Below, piece after piece: positions 1 to 13,500 of a stretch of DNA of 64,000 nt (position 1 is the first letter of the stretch; the number at the start of each line of letters is the position of its first letter). Under the pieces are notes generated by a model. That model was not told the origin of the DNA, made no database searches, and saw only the letters and a program-made list of their open reading frames with translations. The translations under genes were made by a program, and so were the position numbers. Source of the DNA: Spinacia oleracea (Eukaryota; Streptophyta; Magnoliopsida; Caryophyllales; Amaranthaceae); the NCBI RefSeq assembly GCF_020520425.1, contig NC_079491.1, forward strand, positions 27,457,449 to 27,521,448, given 5' to 3'.

Positions 1-194
1 GGCTAATAGTAGAAGTAGAGTTGTAGAGTACAAAAAGTCTTGCGATCATAAGGTTTACGATAAATTTATTGCGAAAATAATAAAGGTCGCAACATGCGAC
101 CTTTAAGGCGTGTCACAATGATGACATGACATGCTTATATGTCATGCTTATATTCTCACTAGTGGAAAAAGGCTTATTTGTATCCCCGCATTTG

Positions 195-440
195 CCACGC
201 CATTCTGAACTTGTGACGTAAATAACAAATTTTAGCATAAAATTTAGTCATTTGCGTCGCAGCTTTGTTAAACTGCGAGGCAAATGACTCTAGGATGCCC
301 CCCAGAGTCATTTGCGTCGCAGATTAGTAAAACTGCGGCGCAATTTACTCAATCAAGTGCGTCGCAGATTTACTAATCTGCGACGCAAATGACTCTAGGA
401 TGCTCCTAGAGTCATTTGCCACGCAGATTTGTAAATCTGC
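195..440. repeat. Left subterminal hairpin repeats of the CACTA element
   Basis: Several copies of a motif close to GTCATTTGCGTCGCAG alternate with inverted copies (CTGCGACGCAAATGAC type), separated by short loops such as TTTGTTAAA. Each pair can fold into a stem of about 16 bp. In CACTA elements such subterminal repeats bind the TnpA-type protein; that role is inferred here. The same motif family, with CAC in place of CAG, occurs at the right end. Confidence 0.8.
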
Positions 441-1303
441 GACGCACTTGGTTTTGAATTTATTTATTTTCGAATTCGCGCTCACCCTTAATTGCTTAGG
501 AATTCATTCTGACTTAGGTTATTGCTCGACAAACACTGCGCCCTCCCAAACGAAACCACCACCAACACCAACACTAGCTGCTTTGTTCTCACCGGCGGCA
601 CTGCCGTCGTTGCTTCGCCGCCTTCCGTCGCGCCGCCCGTTCCTTCGCTACTTAATTCACGTACTGCGCGCTTTACTACTTCGCCTCACTGCGCGCTTCA
701 CGTACTGCCTGCTCCCTTTTTAGAGCCGCCGCCCACGGCTAAGGAATTCGTCCACGGCACGGCAGCCCCCCACGCCGCCACCCACTCAGCCGCCCTTGTT
801 CATTGTCATCTCTCCTCTCTTAGGTATTGGATTTTAATTTTGATATTTATTGAATTTTAATTGTGCATTTTAATTTTAATTGTGGACATTATAATTGAAT
901 TTTAATTATGCATTATAATTGAATTTTAATGGTTGATATTATTTGTTGAATTTTAATTGGGTACATTTTAGGATTTAGGTTTTGATGAATTTTAGTTGTA
1001 GGTTTTGTTGAATTTTAGTTGAATTATATTTTAATTGGGTACATTTTAGGATTTAGGTTTTGTTGAATTTTAGTTGTTTATTACATTAAGGTTTTGTTGA
1101 ATTAAAAGTTATGAAATGAAGTTTTGGGTTTGTGTAGTTTTATGAGATGGTTTGTGTAGGTTATGAAATGAATTTAGGTGATATATGAAATCATGTTTTG
1201 GGTTTGCTACAAAATTTTGGATTTATAATGATATGAATAGCCTAGTTTATATTCTAACCTTTGACAAAATTTGGTCATATTTTTTTATCTTTAGTGGTTG
1301 AAA
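441..1303 (+). other. Leader region of the CACTA transposase gene
   Basis: No recognisable gene. A C-rich block (about 520-800) is followed by AT-rich sequence (about 830-1130) made of degenerate GAATTTTAATTG-type repeats. The open frames here (400-723, 522-860) resemble no known protein and overlap one another. TTTAG at 1290-1294, just before the transposase start, could be a splice acceptor, so this is best read as promoter, 5' UTR and perhaps a first intron. Confidence 0.45.
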
Positions 1304-4214
1304 ATGGAACGGAGTTGGATGTATGGTAGTAAACGATTTTCTACAAGGTTCTTACAAGGGATTCAAGAGTTCATTAAGGTTTCCTTGAAACATCAATCAG
1401 AACATGAATCAAGTTTAATTCTGTGTCCTTGTTGTGATTGCAATAATTCAAGGGGGTATCGGGATATTGATGATATTGTTGATTACATAGTTCGTCGCGG
1501 TTTTAAGGGTAACTACACGACATGGACATGGCATGGTGAGAGCATAGATCATGGGGCAAGTTCTAGTATGCCTAGCTCGAGTCAGCATAATAATTGTGAT
1601 AATGGTGATGATAATGAAATTGAGGATGATATTGGTGTTGAAAGTGAGGAAGAAGAGGAGAAAGATAGGATAGATAATATGATGCACGATGTGGAAGACC
1701 ATCATTTCGTTGAGCGTCCCCGTATGTATGATAGTATAATCAAAGCTTCCGCAACACCGTTATATCCTGGTTCTACACAAACTGTACTTGGTGCCGTCAT
1801 CGAATATTTCAACTTAAAGGTGGAAAACGGTTGGACCAACAAGAGTTTTTCACAGTTTTTGGAGGCCACGACGTCCGGTAATCTTCCTGAAGGAAACAAA
1901 CTTCCAAGGTCTAACTATGAGGCCCAGAAGCTTATGTGTCCTTTGGGTATGGATTATGAGAAGATACACGCGTGTCCAAATGATTGCGTGTTGTATCGAA
2001 AGCAATATGCAAATCTGCATGAGTGTCCAAGATGCGGATTGTCCCGTTACAAGATCGTGGAGAATGATGCAACATCAACTAAGAAGAAACCTTCTCCGGC
2101 TAAGGTGCTTTGGTATCTTCCAATTATACCAAGATTTAAGCGCCTTTTCTCAGAAGAGAAAACTGCAAAACTCTTGAAGTGGCATGCCGAAGGGAGGAAG
2201 AAAGATGGGTTAACGAGGCATCCTGCTGATTCTCCACAATGGAGGAACATTGATCAAAAGTACAAGGTCTTTAGGGAAGAAGTTCGGAATCTCAGGCTTG
2301 GTCTTTGCACGGATGGAATGAACCCATTTGGGACACTTAGTACCCAATATAGCACTTGGCCGGTTCTTCTCACCATATACAATTTGCCTCCTTGGTTATG
2401 CATGAAGCGTAAATACATCATGTTGTCGCTCTTAATCTCTGGGCCTAAACAACCCTGAAATGACATAGATGTGTATCTAGAGCCACTCATTGAAGATTTG
2501 AAATTGTTGTGGGATGAAGGGGTGTTGATGTTTGATGCATACATCAAAACCAATTTCACTTTACGTGCCATGATTTTTTGTACGATAAATGATTTCCCGG
2601 CTTATGGAAATTTGTCAGGGTATTCTGTAAAGGGAAAGAAGGCATGTCCAGTTTGTCATGATGATTTGGTCTCGAGGCGCCTAAAATTTTGTGGGAAAGA
2701 TGTGTACATGGATTACCGGATGTATCTTCCTGAAGATCACCCATTTCGAAAAGAGAAGGAAGCTTTTAATGGAGAATTGGAGATGAGAGAAGCTCCTGCC
2801 CCCTTATGTGCGTGTGAGGTTTATGAACGGGTTAAAGACATTGAGACAGAGTTTGGTAAGCCTTATAAAGGTCAGCCAAGTGGTGGTTACAAGAAGAGGT
2901 CTATCTTTTGGGATCTCCCATATTGGAGAGATTTGGAAGTTAGGCATTGTTTGGATGTAATGCATATTGAGAAAAATGTTTGTGATGCCATTGTTGGGAC
3001 ATTGTTGAATATGCAAGGGACAACGAAGGATGGGCCTAAAGTTAGACAAGATATGGCTGCTATGGGTCGCTCCGAGTTGGCACCTCAAGAAAGGGGAAAA
3101 CGCTGGTACCTTCCCCCAGCTTGTTTCACCTTGTCTAAAAAGGAGAAAGTTAGATTTTGTGAGTCTTTGCATGGCTTAAAGGTCCCTGCTGGTTACTCTT
3201 CAAATTTTCGTAGACTTGTGTCCATGTCTGACTTGAAATTAGTTGGAATGAAATTTCATGATTGTCACGTATTGATGCAACAATTGCTGCCGGTTGCAAT
3301 TCGAGGGATATTGCCGCCAAAAGTGAGGTATACCATTACAAGATTGTGTTTCTTTTTCAACACAATTTGTAGCAAGGTGATCAATCCAACAATACTGGAT
3401 GATTTGCAGGCCGATATACTTGAGACCATGTGTCGGTTTGAAAAGTATTTTCCGCCATCATTCTTTGACATGATGCCTCATTTGATTATTCATCTTGTTC
3501 GTGAAATTAAGCTTTGTGGGCCAGTTTGTATGAGGTACATGTATCCCTTTGAACGGGAAATGGGTACCTTGAAAGATAGAGTGATGAATCCGGCCAAACC
3601 TGAAGCTAGTATTGTCCAACGAACCGTCGCGGAGGAAGTTGCTGCATGGGTTTCTCAATATATGGCACGTTTGAAAGAAGTAGGAGTACCAAAGTCTAGA
3701 CATGATGGGAGACTTGGGGGTCAAGGTACAATTGGCAGGAAAAGGATATCAATCGGTTCTGAAATGATGTGTAAGGTTGAGCTGTTTGTGGTGCAAAGTC
3801 TTAGTGAAGTCCATCCATACGTGGCTGAGCACATGAACTTTCTTAGAGAGAAATATCCTTCAAAAAATGGTCCTCAACTGATAAAAGAGCATAATCGTTC
3901 ATTCCTCACATGGTTCAAGCGTCGAGTGATGGATCAATTTTCCGACACGTCTAATGAGGTATCTGACATGGTGAGATGGTTGGTATATGGTCCTAAATGT
4001 CAAGTCATATCTTATGAGGGGTACGACATCAATGGCTATTCTTTTTACACGAAGCGACAAGATGACAAAACGACGATGCAAAATAGTGGTGTTACGACAA
4101 TATGTTTGTCTTCAGAGTATGCTAGTGTAAAAGATAGAACACTTGTAGATAAGACGAACTCTTACTATGGAGTCATTGAAGAAATATTAGAGTTGGAATA
4201 TAAGTATTTTAAGA

Positions 4215-5610
4215 TGTTAGGTTATGATACATATGACAAAACATAAATCATGCGGAAAAACCATAAAGCCAGGAAACATATTATTTACACATAATCATTT
4301 AGCATAGTTTAGATGCATACACTTTGTAGCGTGCCTTCCCTAGCTGCGCCCGAACCGAACAAGAACAAGTCTTTAGGACACCAAGTGTCGTCCCTCCGTA
4401 GATAGTCCACAGCATGTCCGGATCCGCCTTAAGCTTGACCAACTAGAATCGCCCTTAAGGTTACTAGGATTTTCGGCTAATAGGTTGCAAGTGTTTGGCT
4501 GATTTTTGCTTCAAAATCTTACCTTTAGAATACTTCAATTGTGTCTCTAAATTATGACCCTAGGCACCTATTTATAGAGATATGGAAAAGGAATTATAAT
4601 CCTACTAGGATGTGGATTTATTAATTAGAATCCTATTTGAACTCTAAATAATAAAATTTAATCTATTAGGATTAGGATTTAATCAATACACGAATTCCGA
4701 TCGGATTAGGATTCGTTACGAACACGAGCGTCGTATGGCCACGAGCATCGCACCACCCGCGCAGGCCTTGCGGCCCACACGAGCAGTCGCTGCTCGCAGC
4801 CCACGAGCACGTTCAGCGCGCGCGCGCCAAAGGCCTTGCTGGGCCTGGCCTTGCGCTGGACCTGGCGAGGCTGTGGCAGCTTCGTGTTTGGGCGCTCGGC
4901 TTGCTGGGCGCGGGCCTGGCTTCGTGCTGGGCTTTTGTCTAGCAAGCCTCGTCCGATGCTAATTCGTACTATGCGCTTCCGATTAAATTCCCGGTTCCGG
5001 AATTCATTTCCGATACGAACAATATTTAATATTTCCGATTCCGGAATTAATTTCCGTTTCGAACAAATATTTAATATTTCCGTTTCCGGAATTATTTTCC
5101 GATTCCGATAATATTTCCGATTCTGACAATATTTCCGTTTCCGGCAATATTTCCGATTCCGGTAATATTTCTATTTCCAATAATATTTTCCGATACGTAC
5201 CATGTTTCCGTTTCCGAAAACATCTACGACTTGGATAATATTTATATTTCCGTTACGATCCATATTTCCGTTTCCGGCAATATCATCGTTTCCGGAGTAT
5301 TCATTTCTTGCTTGTGACGATCTCAGCTCCCACTGAAACCAAGATCCGTCGATTCCGAATATCCATAGATGGAGTATTTAATGCCATTAAATACTTGATC
5401 CGTTTACGTACTATTTGTGTGACCCTACGGGTTCAGTCAAGAGTAAGCTGTGGATTAATATCATTAATTCCACTTGAATTGAAGCGGCCTCTAGCTAGGC
5501 ATTCAGCTCACTTGATCTCACTGAATTATTAACTTGTTAATTAATACTGAACCGCATTTATTAGACTTAACATTAAATGCATACTTGGACCAAGGGATTT
5601 ATTTCCTTCA
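4215..5610. mobile_element. Solo LTR inserted in the CACTA transposase
   Basis: A 1396-bp block beginning TGTTAGG and ending CCTTCA, flanked by the 5-bp duplication TAAGA (4210-4214 and 5611-5615). Removing the block and one duplicate restores the DUF4216 reading frame exactly. That confirms both boundaries and shows insertion followed by LTR-LTR recombination, since no internal retroelement sequence is left. The LTR contains a GC-rich stretch (about 4725-4960) and a run of short TTCCGATTCCGG-like repeats (about 4975-5300). The family could not be assigned and orientation is unknown. Confidence 0.88.
4975..5300. repeat. Degenerate TTTCCG-rich short repeats inside the solo LTR
   Basis: Roughly 16-32 bp degenerate units built on AATATTTCCGATTCCGG or TTTCCGTTTCCGGAA follow one another for about 320 bp. 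The short reading frames across it are by-products of the repeat. No function is apparent. Confidence 0.65.
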
Positions 5611-6029
5611 TAAGATTCCTCTATTCCGGTGCAAGTGGGTTGATATTAGTCGCGGTGTCAAAAAGGATGAACATGGGTACCTGACACTTGTAAACTTTAG
5701 TCGAGTTGGGCATCTTGCAGATCCTTTCATATTAGCATCACATGCAAAACAAATCTTTTACATGGTTGACCCTGCCGATCGTAGTTGGTCAGTTGTTCTG
5801 GAAGGCAAAAGAAGAATACTTGGCGTTGAGGATGTAGATGATGAAGAAGAGTACGATGAGCAGTTTAATGAGATTCCACCTTCCTCCTGGCATATCCCTC
5901 AAATGATTGACGATGTTGACAAGAGTTATACGCGCCGAGATCAAGATGAAGGATTTTATGTTGAAAAAGAGAAATAGTGAGATAGGTACTATTTTGGCAA
6001 CTATTTTTTTCACCAAGTTAATTTGTGGA

Positions 6030-6797
6030 TTAGTTAAAAGTTGGGTTCGAAAACGTCATTTTTGCCTAAATATGTACTATAACGACCCAATTAGCCTTAA
6101 ATGTGGAATAATAGATTAGTACGAGTCTTAGAAAGTTATAACTATGCATATGAGACATGTAATAAGATTGAAAACATTCCTTAAGTTGTTTAGTTAAAAG
6201 TTGGGTTCGAAAACGTCATTTTTGCCTAAATATATACTATAACGACCCAATTAGCCTTAAATGTGGAATAATAGATTAGTACGAGTCTTAGAAAGTTATA
6301 ACTATGCATATGAGACATGTAATAAGATTGAAAACATTCCTTAAGTTGTTTAGTTAAAAGTTGGGTTCAAAAACGTCATTTTTGCCTAAATATGTACTAT
6401 AACGACCCAATTAGCCGTAAATGTGGAATAATAGATTAGTATGAGTCTTAGAAAGTTATAACTATGCATATGAGACATGTACGTAATAAGATTGAAAACA
6501 TTCCTTAAGTTGTTTAGTTAAAAGTTGGGTTCGAAAACGTCATTTTTGCCTAAATATGTACTATAACGACCCAATTAGCCTTAAATGTGGAATAATAGAT
6601 TAGTACGAGTCTTAGAAAGTTATAACTATGCATATGAGACATGTAATAAGATTGAAAACATTCCTTAAGTTGTTTAGTCAAAAGTTGGGTTCGAAAACGT
6701 CATTTTTGCCTAAATATGTACTATAACGACCCAATTAGCCTTAAATGTGGAATAATAGATTAGTACGAGTCTTAGAAAGTTATAACTATGCATATGG
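6030..6797. repeat. Satellite array 1: about 4.8 copies of a 160-bp unit
   Basis: The anchor TTGGGTTCGAAAAC recurs at 6041, 6201, 6361, 6525 and 6685, giving a period of 160 bp; one unit is 4 bp longer from an extra ACGT. Units are nearly identical. The array starts within 60 bp of the end of the transposase gene and stops inside a unit at CATATGGTTTGGG. The unit is a diverged version of that in the large array at 10281-24900. Confidence 0.95.
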
Positions 6798-7194
6798 TTT
6801 GGGTTTGAATCGAAATAATGACAGCATGCATGATTGAGAGAAGAGTTTTGTGAGATTGGGTGATTGTTTCTAAGTTACGGTCCCTACGTTATGTGCTTTA
6901 TTCCAATGATTTTCTCTAAAATTTGTTTATAGGACAAAATAGATAGTCATGCCTTCATTCCTATACGTCTGAAATGTTTGGTCAGACATTGCAATATTCT
7001 GATGGTGTCTTTTATGGGTTTCTGTTCCAAAATGTTGCAAAACCCTTGAGCGTTTTAGTGCAATTGAGCATGTAAATGCAATATGACAGAATTGGTACCA
7101 CTATGTCTTTAATTTTGTAATGAATTTACTGTAGGAAAACAATGATTTAAATAAGAGTTTGGATTTATATACGCGAATGAAGAGCTGTGCAGAT
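6798..7194. other. Spacer between the two CACTA genes
   Basis: No gene, repeat or element end recognised. It may contain the promoter and 5' UTR of the downstream Transposase_24/Ulp1 gene. Confidence 0.4.
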
Positions 7195-7505
7195 CAATGA
7201 GTTCTGGTCAGTTCGGTGCACTGATCTGCACAGCTCAGATCAGAACTGTGCAGATCAATGCACAGAACTGATCAGAACTGACCAGTTCTGTGCACTGATC
7301 TGCACAGTTCTGATCTGAGCTGTGCAGATCAGTGCACAGAACTTGTGAGTTCTGATTAGTTCTGTGCATTGATCTGCACAGTTCTGGTTTGAGCTGTGCA
7401 AATCAGTGCACAGAACTGGTCAGTTCTGATCAGTTCTGTGCACTCATCTGCACAGCTCAGATCAGTTCTGTGCAGATCAGTGCACAAAACTGGTCAGTTC
7501 TTTAT
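7195..7505. repeat. Palindrome-rich block of TGATCTGCACAG / CAGTTCTG motifs
   Basis: About 310 bp made almost only of CAGAACTGATCAG, TGTGCACTGATCTGCACAG and their complements in alternating orientation. Long overlapping stems can form. TGCACA, TGATCA and CTGCACAG words recur every 15-35 bp. It lies immediately upstream of the Transposase_24/Ulp1 gene. Function unknown; it could be a binding-site cluster or a fold-back element. Confidence 0.75.
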
Positions 7506-7576
7506 TTTATTTTTTTAAATCCTGCTTTTGAAGGTAATTAATGTTGATGATTTTCCAAACTGCAGTAGCGTCAGGC

Positions 7577-10500
7577 ATGGATGAAGATCAACACGCAAAT
7601 TCAGGTCCATCTAACGAATCACCAAATCAAGTGCCCCAAAAGCAAAAAAGGAAGCCAAGAGGCCCTACAAAAGGAATAAAATCCATGCCCGGGGTTCCAA
7701 GAATAATTGAATGGGTTCACTTGGACCGACCCACAGGGAAATGGGCAAAGAATTACAAGAATCACATTGGCGAGATAAGTCGCGCAAAGGTTTCAATATT
7801 GATCAGAACCTGGGAAGATGTTTCACAAGGAATAAAAGACACTTTGTGGGAAGATGTCAAGGTAACCGGTTTTATTTTGGAAATTCAGTTGTACATATCT
7901 ACGTGTCTTTTTCATGTGCTAAAAGACTTTCTTGTTCCTTTTCTTTTTCTTTCATTTAGAGAGAATTTCATATCACAGATGAAACTAAGAAAGAAGTTGC
8001 CTTAAAGAGTTGTGATAAGCGTTGGAGGGAATTCAAATCAAGATTGGCGACTGGTTGGATCCGGGGTACAAGAAAAAGGCCAAAATATGAAAAGATGCCA
8101 TATGATTTGTATAGTTATATAACTGAGGATATATGGAAGGAATTTGTGAAGATACGTACCTCCGAAGAAGCTGAGGTATAAAAAATTATTCTTATTTAAA
8201 GTCTTGGTATAATCTAAGTTTTATTTTGTTGTAATAATTTCTTTTACCCCCCTAAAATTAGGAAATAAGTGAGAAAGCAAGACAGAGTCAATCTTTCAAC
8301 ATATATCCTCATCATATGGGACAGAAATCATATGCTGAAATGACAAGTGAATGGCAAAGAAAAGGGTACATTCCCTCAGTTTCTTCGTCATCTGAAGGTT
8401 CCTCTGCGTCTACAATTTCTTCAAGTTTGCCGAGTAGGACATGTTTACGGCTTCTTGCAAGATCGGTACCAGATGAGAAAGGAAATCCTTACTTGCCGGA
8501 TGAGGGCACACAAAAGGTCAAAGAAAATATTGTAAGTTCATTTAACAATTTTGCGTAATGTTGTGATTCCTCTAATTTCATTTATGTTCTTATATATGAA
8601 ACCAAGTGTTGAACTTTTCTCAAAACCATTTGATTTCATGTAGGATGAATGGAAAAGGAAACAAGATGAAGGGGAATTTGTTCCTAAAAGGCTTGATGAT
8701 GTCTTATCTCGTGCACTTGGTAAGACTAAAGAAGGGAGACCAATAACATTTGGTGGTGGAGTAGGCATCAAAGCTGTGTGGGGGACCGGAGAGCGGCGTA
8801 GCTCTCGACGGTATGGAGATGCGGAGATGGAGGAAATGGAAGCAAGAGTGACCAAAAGGGTCAAAGATGAGACAATACAAGAGATGAACTCCAAGATGGA
8901 TGCCATGGTTATGGAGAAATTTATCACATTTGCTAAAGAACTTGGTGTCCAAATACCAAGCCAGATGAGGATAGACGCAAATGTTCATAGTAGTTGTCGT
9001 TCCGGGGGTTTAGATCCATTTGCCGACATTACGGTATGATAATTTGTGTCTTTCAAGTAATTTGTTTCTAGTTAATTCTATTGAACTTTTCTAACATGTT
9101 ACATTGTATTTGCGTTATTTTTCAAAATAAATAATAAGGAACCTGTCCCGTGCCATCTATACCTGAACATAGGCTCCGAGAAAGTCTTTGTTGCCTATGG
9201 TACCATATGTCCAGAGTTGCTCCTTGATCACCACAACGACGTCACTTCCGATAACGTGAAAGTGAGCGTTGATGATTTTGAGCCCGCGTACAAAGAAGCT
9301 CCCGTCCCCGTGCCTTCTCAATATATTAAGAAACTTGCTCAAGCTCATGGTACCTTCACTCAGTGGCCAAAGCATTTGGTGTCGCTTACGAATGAGGAGG
9401 TTACTAACATATGCATGATAATTTGAAGTAGAACTATTATACCATGTATGCTCACTAATATGTATATCGTTATTTGAAAATCATACCTCAGGTAAACAAG
9501 CCTACAAGTAAAGAGCCTAAAGGGAAAGGGAACAAAGGGAAAGAGATAGTGCTTGGGGGAAGTGGAACAAAAGCGTCCAACACTAAATCAAAAACCTATT
9601 TCCTTGAAAATTATAAAGTGCAAAATTTGAGTGGTAAGTGCAATGTGATGAAAACTATGATGTTGGGATTAAAAGAAGGGGAGCACGTTAAGGTGCATGG
9701 CACTAAAAGGACATTAAATATGGAAAATGACTTTGAAATTAGTGTCACCGTTGAAGACACCGATCAACTTCTCTCGGGAGCATGGCTCAATATATCGATA
9801 ATACAAGTTTTTGTTATGTGAGTTACCTAAATTCATATTTTGCCCCTAAATTTGATTTTTATGATTGTCTTAACGTCCTTACACTATATATTATAGGGCT
9901 TTGAGTGAGTTGTGTTTTCACGATGATTGTCACCCCAATAGTATTGGATTCATGTGCCCGGAGATGATCTCGGCCACCATGTTAAAGACCGATGCAGATT
10001 GAATTCTATTGTACATGACGAGGTCCATGAGTGCACTTAGTTCTAAGACATTCATCTTATGTCCATACTACGAAAAGTATGAAAATTAATTTGAACTTCG
10101 TTTTTAATTGATTGTTATAAATTTAACTTTTTTTTTCTAACAACATACGTTTATTGTTTGTATGTAGGAGTCACTGGATGCTTTTAGTTCTTTGCTTGTC
10201 TAAACGTGAGGTCTACATATTTGATTCTCAACAAAAGTAGAGAAATTTGATGATTAAGGAGCCACTACACAAGTAAGTAAAGTATGCATATGAAAATGTC
10301 ATTTTGCCAAAAATTTTGCCTAAAAATGACCTAGAACGACCCAATTAACCTTAAATGTGAAATAATAGATTGTAAAGAGCCTTAGAAAGTTGTAAATATG
10401 CATATTAAACGTGTAATAAGTTTGAAAACATTCCTTAGGTTCTTTAGTTCAAAGTTGGGTTCGAAAACGTCATTTTTGCCCAAATATGTCCTAGAACGAC

Positions 10501-13500
10501 CCAATTAGCCTTAAATCTGAAATAATAGATTGTAAAGAGCCTTAGAAAGTTGTAAATAAGCATATTAAACGTAGAATAAGTTTGAAAACATTCCTTAGGT
10601 TCTTTAGTTCAAAGTTGGGTTCGAAAACATCATTTTTGCCTAAAAATGACCTAGAACGACCCAATTAGCCTTAAATGTGAAATAATAGATGGTAAAGAGC
10701 CTTAGAAAGTTGTAAATATACATATTAAACATGTAATAAGTTTGAAAACATTCCTTAGGTTCTTTAGTTCAAAGTTGGGTTCGAAAACTCCATTTTTGCC
10801 TAAATATGACGAAGAACGACCCAATTACCCTTAAATGTGAAATAATAGATTGTAAAGAGCCTTAGAAAGTTGTAAATATGCATATTAAACATGTAATAAG
10901 TTTGAAAACATTCCTTAGGTTCTTTAGTTCAAAGTTGGGTTCGAAAACTTCATTTTTGCCTAAAAATGACCTAGAAGGACCCAATTAGCCTTAAATGTGA
11001 AATAATAGATTGTAAAGAGCCTTAGAAAGTTATAACTATGCATATGAGACGTGTAATAAGTTTGAAAACATTCCTTAGGTTCTTTGGTTCAAAGTTGGGT
11101 TCGAAAACATCATTTTTGCCTAAAAATGACCTAGAACGACCCAATTAGCCTTAAATGTGAAATAATAGATTGTAAAGAACCTTAGAAAGTTATAACTATG
11201 CATATGAGACGTGTAACAAGTTTGAAAACATTCCTTAGGTTCTTTAGTTCAAAGTTGGGTTCGAAAACATCATTTTTGCCTAAAAATGACCTAGAACGAC
11301 CCAATTAGCCTTAAATGTGAAATAATAGATTGTAAAGAGCCTTAGAAAGTTGTAAATATGCATATTAAACGTGTAATAAGTTTGAAAACATTCCTTAGGC
11401 TCTTTAGTTCAAAGTTGGGTTCGAAAACGTCATTTTTGCCCAAAAATGACCTAGAACGACCCAATTAGCCTTAAATGTGAAATAATAGATTGTAAAGAGC
11501 CTTAGAAAGTTGTAAATATTTATATTAAACGTGTAATAAGTTTGAAAATATTCCTTAGGTTCTTTAGTTCAAAGTTGGGTTCGATAACGTCATTTTTGCC
11601 AAAATATGTCCTAGAACGACCATATTAGCCTTAAATGTGAAATAATAGATTGTAAAGAGCCTTAGAAAATTGTAAATATGCATATTAAACATGTAATAAG
11701 TTTGAAAACATTCCTTAGGTTCTTTAGTTCAAAGTTGGGTTCGAAAACTTCATTTTTGCCTAAAAATGACCTAGAACGACCCAATTAGCCTTAAATGTGA
11801 AATAATAGATTGTAAAGAGCCTTAGAAAGTTATAACTATGCATATGAGATGTGTAATAAGTTTGAAAACATTCCTTAGGTTCTTTGGTTCAAAGTTGGGT
11901 TCGAAAACATCATTTTTGCCTAAAAATGACCTAGAACGACCCAATTAGCCTTAAATGTGAAATAATAGATTGTAAAGAGCCTTAGAAAGTTATAACTATG
12001 CATATGAGACTTGTAATAAGTTTGAAAACATTCCTTAGGTTCTTTAGTTCAAAGTTGGGTTCGAAAACATCATTTTTGCCTAAAAATGACCTAGAACGAC
12101 CCAATTAGCCTTAAATGTGAAATAATAGATTGTAAAGAGCCTTAGAAAGTTTTAAATATGCATATTAAACGTGTAATAAGTTTGAAAACATTCCTTAGGC
12201 TCTTTAGTTCAAAGTTGGGTTCGAAAACGTCATTTTTGCCCAAAAATGACCTAGATCGACCCAATTAGCCTTAAATGTGAAATAATAGATTGTAAAGAGC
12301 CTTAGAAAGTTGTAAATATGTATATTAAACGTGTAATAAGTGTGAAAATATTCTTTAGGTTCTTTAGTTCAAAGTTGGGTTCGATAACGTCATTTTTGCC
12401 CAATTATATCCTAGAACGACCCAATTAGCCTTAAATATGAAAATAATAGATTGTAAAGAACCTTAGAAAGTTGTAAATAAGCATATTAAATGTGTAATAA
12501 GTTTGAAAACATTCCTTTGTTTCTTTAGTTCAAAGTTGGGTTCGAAAACTTCATTTTTGCCTAAAAATGACCTAGAACGACCCAATTATCCTTAAATGTG
12601 AAATAATAGATTGTAAAGAGCCTTAGAAAGTTATAACTATGCATATGAGACGTGTAATAAGTTTGAAAACATTCCTTAGGTTCTTTAGTTCAAAGTTGGG
12701 TTCGAAAACGTCATTTTTGCCTAAAAATGACCTAGAACGACCCAATTAGCCGTAAATGTGAAATAATAGATTGTAAAGAGCCTTAGAAAGTTATAACTAT
12801 GCATATGAGACGTGTAATAAGTTTGAAAACATTCCTTAGGTTCTTTAGTTCAAAGTTGGGTTCGAAAACATCATTTTTGCCTAAAAATGACCTAGAATGA
12901 CCCAATTAGCCTTTAATGTGAAATAATAGATTGTAAAGAGCCTTAGAAAGTTATAACTATGCATATGAGACGTGTAATAAGTTTGAAAACATTCCTTAGG
13001 TTCTTTAGTTCAAAGTTGGGTTCGAAAACATCATTTTTGCCTAAAAATGACCTAGAACGACCCAATTAGCCTTAAATGTGAAATAATAGATTGTAAAGAG
13101 CCTTAGAAAGTTGTAAATATGCATATTAAACGTGTAATAAGTTTGAAAACATTCCTTAGGCTCTATAGTTCAAAGTTGGGTTCGAAAACGTCATTTTTGC
13201 CCAAAAATGACCTAGAACGACCCAATTAGCCTTAAATGTAAAATAATAGATTGTAAAGAGCCTTAGAAAGTTGTAAATATGCATATTAAACGTGTAATAA
13301 GTTTGAAAATATTCCTTAGGTTCTTTAGTTCAAAGTTGGGTTCGAAAACGTCATTTTTGCCCAAATATGTCCTAGAACGACCCAATTAGCCTTAAATGTG
13401 AAAATAATAGATTGTAAAGAGCCTTAGAAAGTTTTAAATAAGCATATTAAACGTGTAATAAGTTTGAAAACATTCCTTAGGTTCTTTAGTTCAAAGTTGG

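Larger units (their letters stand above)
1304..5977 (+). pseudogene. tnp2: tnp2-type CACTA transposase, disrupted
   Basis: Encodes the DDE transposase that would cut and rejoin the CACTA ends. Domains in order: Transpos_assoc (from ERSWMYGSKRF, with CPCCDC); Transposase_21, including the LCTDGMNPFG motif and SGPKQP...NDIDVYLEPLI; the HCLDVMHIEKNV segment; DUF4218 (around PFEREMGTLKDRV); and DUF4216 (WLVYGPK...YGVIEEILELEY, resuming as IPLFRCKWVDI). Candidate catalytic acidic residues lie in the first, second and DUF4218 motifs. I chose the ATG at 1304; the frame is open slightly further upstream but without an ATG. Two lesions are visible. A TGA at 2456-2458 stands where relatives have glycine, and the frame is unchanged across it. 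A solo LTR at 4215-5610 splits DUF4216. Apart from these the frame is continuous to TAG at 5975-5977, so inactivation looks recent. Confidence 0.9.

Noticed and set aside
4735..4962. Ala/Arg-rich frame in the GC-rich block
   Set aside because: Inside the solo LTR, overlapping another frame on the opposite strand; high GC makes open frames likely by chance.
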